Positions 23,501 through 27,821 of a stretch of 27,821 bases of DNA are shown here, piece after piece. The notes under the pieces were generated by a model. That model was not told the DNA's origin, ran no database searches, and saw nothing but the letters and a program-made list of their open reading frames with translations. Source of the DNA: Hepatocystis sp. ex Piliocolobus tephrosceles (Eukaryota > Apicomplexa > Aconoidasida > Haemosporida > Plasmodiidae); the NCBI GenBank assembly GCA_902459845.2, contig CABPSV020000125.1, positions 1 through 27,821 on the forward strand. The letters run 5' to 3'. Position 1 is the stretch's first letter; each line of letters starts with the position of its first letter. The position numbers were made by a program, and so were the translations under genes.

Positions 23501-26500
23501 ATCATAACATTTTGGTTTGAATATATTTGTATCTTCTACTTTGATAGATGTGAATACTATTCTAAAATTAAATAAAAAGCTATAATGTTGTAAATCTTTT
23601 GCTGTATTTATAGAAGATGGAACTTCTTGAACAGTTGTAGTATCATATACTTGTGCATTTCTTTTTACTAAAAAGAAATAAAATTCATCTGGTGATCTAT
23701 CAGATAAATTACTAATACTTAAAATACTTCTTTTAAGTGTATCTAAATCAACATTTATATCAGATGTAACATAAATTATATCATCAGATATACTATTATT
23801 TTCAACAAAATAAATAGGTAAATTATAAATACTATAATGTTTTTCTATATAATATTTTACTGTTTCATTAATAGCAAGTGCAGTATCAGTTTTATCTATG
23901 ACAATACCTTCTCTTATATCATAAGAAGATTTACTAGTATCAATACCAGTATCAATACCAGTATCAGGTACACTTGATTCAACTGTCTTAATTATAAGTT
24001 CTAGAACTTCTTCACCATTAAATACTTTCTCTTGTACTTCTAACTTATCTAAATTCTTATATATATATTCTAAATCTTCTTTTAAAAATAACATTTTTAA
24101 TTTTTCTAAAACGCACAATATTTGTTTTCTATCGATACTAGAAGAAGCAAGAAATTCTTTTTTTATATTAGTGCCTCTTAAGTGAGAATCAAACTCTGAA
24201 CATCCAAACGTTGGCATTTGTGTTTCTATTTGTATTTGTGGTCCTTGTGGTGTAACCGGTTTTGATATTTGTGGTCCTTGTGGTGTAACCGGTTTTGATA
24301 TTTGTGGTCCTTGTGGTCCCGGTGGCATGATTATTACGTTGTCATTTGAACCCACTTTAATATGTTCATTACAAATATCTTGTGGTATTTGTATACATTC
24401 TGAACCTGGAGTAAATTGTATTCCAGGAACAGAACTTGTCGTAGTTGTTGTACTTTCAAAGCCACTTTCGTGTGTATGAACATAATCTGTATCAGATATA
24501 CCATGAACAATATTCTTCAATAAAATTATATTTCCCTCAGGAGCAATATAATATACTTCTTTACTAGTTAAATCGAATATTGCATTTTGAAATACATTTA
24601 TAATACCTATACAATTACTACGTATATTGCCTAAATTTAAGTCGTATCCTTTTAATTCAGAATTTTCTTTATTTACATTAAATTCTATGTCTGAATCTTT
24701 TATAGTGCAATTTATATTTTTAGATATATTCTCAAGTGCGTCTTGGAATAAATGTATAAGAGCACTTTTCACTTTATTTCTATCAACTACATTTGTTTTT
24801 ACATAAGCGTTAACTATATGTTCCGTAGACGAGAAATAACCAGTTTTATATTTAAATCTTAATAAATAATAATTATAAGCACCTTCTTGAGGATGTGTAC
24901 CCGGTAAGAAATCAAGATAATATTTTTTAACAAGTTGGCCACTTTGTTCCATAGTATCATAAGGCTTGTAGTAAGTTTCTGTATGCGGATGTTGAAACGT
25001 CGATTTTATTGTTTCAATTGTTTCAGTTGTTTCAGTTTGTTGAGATTCGGAGTAATAATCAGAAATTTCTGTTGATACAGAATGTTTACAGAATACGTCT
25101 TGATCTAAACGAGTTAAACGACCGTCCCCATCATCTATATCTTTCTCTTCATATTTAATTCTTATATTACAACCATTTCCATCTTCAATTTTATCTCCAC
25201 TATTAACAGGAACACTAATACCATTTCCACTTCCATCTCCACGATTAAAACTAACACTATGACCATTTCCATTACCATTACCATTACCATTTCCATTACC
25301 ATTTTTTTTTTTTTTTTTTTTTCCATTACCATCCTCATCACCATCACCATTACCATCCTCATCACCATTACCACCATTACTTAATTTATCGAATCCATTA
25401 TTAGCTTGTCCCACAAACTGGAAAGGATATCCATCGTCATTAATAAATTGTATATTATTACCTGGTTGACATGGATCTGGTATAGCTTTTTTACAATGTG
25501 GACATATATATTGAGTTTTTCTTTGTGGGTAAAAAATAACTCTACTATTACAATTTTTACATACTCCATAATATAAACAAACATTGTCACAAATATTTGA
25601 CATATTTTGTGGAGCACAATCTACCATAGGATGACCTGTAGGGATTCTACAAATGTAATTACTCATTCCAGGTTGCATAGGTGGATATAATATAGAATTA
25701 TAATGTGTGTTTAAGTAATGTGTATCTCCTGTAATAATACAAGGTCTACATGATGTATCATAATATTGTCCCGGGGTATCAGGACGTTTTCCTAAATCTG
25801 GTGTTGGTACATTTCTACAATAACAGTTAGGTACACATAAATGATTTGCTGAATGGATATGATCTACACAAGTTTGGTTTGTATGAAACTGGTTGCTATT
25901 ATTAATAATACATGTAGTATATGGTGGTCTTGGATATATTATTTTTTTTAAACAATCAGTACTGAGTATAGGTTTATATATGGATAAATATTGCTGGCAT
26001 ATATTTGGTGCAGGTGTAAATTGTATTTTTTGAAATATTTCTTTTCTTATAATAATATGAATTGCACCAATTTTTTGAATACTAGGTGGTCTTGGTGGTT
26101 TCTTTAAAGTTTCTAAAATAAGATGTCTAAATTTTATTGGGCATTTAACATTTATATCTATTTTTTTTTCACATTTTTTTTTATATATAGGGACTTTTAA
26201 AATTTTTACTATTCTTCTGGTTTTAATATATGTGGGTGGGCTAGGTGTTAAACTGAGTACATGTGATGTAATCCTATCTAATTTACGAATTGTATAATAA
26301 ATTATTTTACCTTCGGTTATAGTACTTGTTATTAATTCATCGTTTGGTTTTGGAATTGGTAATAAACTATAAGGTATTATTAAAAAGTATGGATAGATAA
26401 CCTTATTTTTACGTATTATATAAAAATTTTCTTGAACAATTCTTACATAAATTTCTAATTTTTTTCTATTTTCAACTATTATACATTCTAAATCAATATC

Positions 26501-27205
26501 AAGTGTTGGTCTATAAATTTCAACGAATTGTATAACTTTTTCCATATCAATTGCTTCACTAAATGTAATAAAACCTTTTGAAACACTTATTTGAATGATT
26601 TTAATCAAAGAAGGTGCATCAAATAATTTAATACTAAAGTCTGTAGCATTCACTTGAGTTAATGAGTTAAAAAAACATGTTTCTGCTGAAGAAAAATAAG
26701 TCCTGAAATATGTCTCTAATTGACTTCTTCTCAAAGATATTTGCTGTATTATACGTTTGAAATTTAAAACATCTCGTTTTATGTATGAATTTTCTAATTT
26801 TAATAGTAAACTTGTATTATTCATTATTTTTTGCTCTTCACGTTTATCTATACTGATCAATTGTATACAATTAGTTTGTAAAGCATTCTTTATATCTATA
26901 ACTAGTTTAACAATTAATTTTTTTTTTTCATGCTCTAATGTAGTCTTATAATAATGATCTAATAATTTCAATGTATCTAATAAATGATCCTTTGTAATAA
27001 CTTCCTTTTTTTCTAATTTACATATTAAATCACTTCCTACTTCGTTTAAAATGAAATTATATTCATGATTTACGATAAAGTACAGGCAATTAGTTAAGTT
27101 GCTATTAAATGGTAATGCCTGACTATCTGGTACAACTTCTTCACATCTCACATTGTAACTTAAAATGTATAAAAAAAATAAAAAATAACAAAAAAGTAGT
27201 TTCAT
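17504..27205 (-). CDS. LISP1: Liver-specific protein 1 (LISP1), giant secreted protein (about 3233 aa)
   Basis: A single-exon frame of 9.7 kb. In P. berghei, LISP1 is made late in liver stages, sits at the parasitophorous vacuole membrane and is needed for its breakdown before merozoite release. I chose the ATG at 27205; the frame extends three codons up to a GTG, with no earlier ATG seen. Residues 1-21 (MKLLFCYFLFFLYILSYNVRC) are a signal peptide. Residues about 402-579 are cysteine and proline rich with a zinc-ribbon-like motif at C549, C552, C568 and C571. Residues about 610-682 are Gly/Asn/Asp low complexity with a lysine tract. Residues about 963-990 carry an 11-residue repeat PQGPQISKPVT. 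From about 1122 to 3202 I see some 13 diverged modules of about 90-110 residues. There is no transmembrane segment or GPI signal at the C-terminus. The LISP1 name rests on size, signal peptide and position beside UFD1 and MCM2, recalled from memory. Confidence 0.83.
24235..24318 (-). repeat. 33-base coding repeat (PQGPQISKPVT)
   Basis: Two exact copies of a 33-base unit (24235-24267 and 24268-24300) and a partial third (to 24318), in the LISP1 frame. They encode the 11-residue unit PQGPQISKPVT. The exact nucleotide identity points to recent expansion. Confidence 0.95.
25169..25377 (-). repeat. Low-complexity Gly/Asn/Asp coding region with A21 lysine tract
   Basis: The CCATTA/CCATTT/CCATCC hexamer-like repeats on the plus strand encode GNG, GDG and EDGNG units in LISP1 residues about 610-680. 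A run of 21 T at 25302-25322 (A21 in the message) encodes six lysines. The shadow frame with Met-Val-Met repeats is not a gene. Confidence 0.9.
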
Positions 27206-27293
27206 AGTTAGCACTTTTATCCAATATTAAAAAGATAATAAATAAAAATTAAAAAATAAATATAATAAAAAATAAATAAAATAAAAAATAAAC

Positions 27294-27400
27294 CACTAAT
27301 AAAAAATAAATCACTAATAAAAAATAAATCACTAATAAAAAATAAAATAAAAAATAAAATAAAAAATAAAATAAAAAATAAAATAAAAAATAAAATAAAA
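27294..27400. repeat. 18-base triplet repeat and 12-base array in the LISP1 leader
   Basis: Three perfect copies of CACTAATAAAAAATAAAT are followed by about five copies of an A-rich 12-base unit. They lie 90-195 bases upstream of the LISP1 ATG, probably in its 5' UTR. Confidence 0.9.
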
Positions 27401-27614
27401 AACAAAAATGTGGAAAAAAAGTGTTAAAAAAATAAAGCAAAGAAAAGCCGAAAAGCCAAATTGAAAATGGTTATGAAAAAAAAACAAATTTATTTTTTAT
27501 TACTTTTCATTACTTTTTATTATTTTTTACTATTTTTTATTATTTTTTTTGGTGGAAATCTTATAATATGTACCTATGATACATGCAAAAAAATGAATAC
27601 ACGATACATTTTAT

Positions 27615-27617
<3 letters not shown>

Positions 27618-27672
<55 letters not shown>
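27618..27672. repeat. (AT)n microsatellite, 55 bases
   Basis: An uninterrupted AT dinucleotide array about 415 bases upstream of the LISP1 start codon. Confidence 0.95.
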
Positions 27673-27677
<5 letters not shown>

Positions 27678-27821
27678 GTAAAATCATATCTTAAAAAAAA
27701 AAAAAAAAAATTAAAAAGAAATAAAAATTATTTAAAAGCGAAATACTTTTTTATTTATTTTTTTATTTATTTNTTTTTTTGTTTTTTTTTTTGTTTGTTT
27801 TTTTTTTTTTATGTTTTTATT

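Larger units (their letters stand above)
27206..27821. other. LISP1 5' flank, no further gene
   Basis: It contains three exact copies of the 18-base unit CACTAATAAAAAATAAAT (27294-27347), then a 12-base AAAAAATAAAAT array to about 27400, and an (AT)n array at 27618-27672. One undetermined base lies at 27773. The open frames at 27217-27440 and 27461-27694 are repeat translations. The LISP1 promoter must lie here or beyond the window. Confidence 0.75.

Noticed and set aside
25162..25377. Minus-strand Met-Val rich frame
   Set aside because: It is an out-of-frame reading of the LISP1 Gly/Asn low-complexity region.
27212..27214. GTG at the left edge of the LISP1 frame as start
   Set aside because: An ATG nine bases downstream (27205) opens a good signal peptide, and Plasmodium uses ATG.

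Overview
This window is nuclear DNA from a malaria parasite, most likely Plasmodium falciparum or a close Laverania relative. The signs are extreme A+T content, many poly(dA:dT) runs of 40 to 54 bases, long (AT)n tracts, short introns with GT...AG ends, and clearly recognisable genes of conserved apicomplexan families. A single undetermined base at 27773 suggests a draft assembly. From memory, MCM2, UFD1 and liver-specific protein 1 sit in this order on P. falciparum chromosome 14, which agrees with the layout here.

Layout. Bases 1-3620 hold no gene I can support, only AT-rich spacer and simple repeats. Bases 3621-5097 (+) are a five-exon gene for a 232-residue protein with a DEK_C-like N-terminus. 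Bases 6852-9776 (+) are the intronless gene for the replicative helicase subunit MCM2. Three genes then run on the minus strand, the first facing MCM2 tail to tail: a four-exon gene for a 144-residue protein with four CX9C motifs (11827-10539), a ten-exon gene for the ubiquitin-fusion degradation protein UFD1 (15254-12747), and a 9.7 kb single-exon gene for a secreted protein of about 3233 residues that I identify as LISP1, liver-specific protein 1 (27205-17504). The spacers between them are built of homopolymers and short tandem repeats, including a nine-copy 16-base minisatellite.

The genes do not form a pathway. MCM2 serves DNA replication, UFD1 works with Cdc48/p97 and Npl4 in ubiquitin-dependent extraction, the CX9C protein is probably in the mitochondrial intermembrane space, the DEK_C-like protein is probably chromatin-linked, and LISP1 is a liver-stage exported or vacuole-membrane protein.

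The most interesting signal is inside LISP1. About two thirds of the protein reads as a string of roughly 13 very diverged modules. Each has the order strand, strand ending in an N-(V/I)-P-like turn, helix, strands, short helix and last strand, which resembles a ubiquitin-like beta-grasp fold. Its N-terminal part also carries a cysteine-rich segment with a zinc-ribbon-like C-X2-C-X15-C-X2-C motif.
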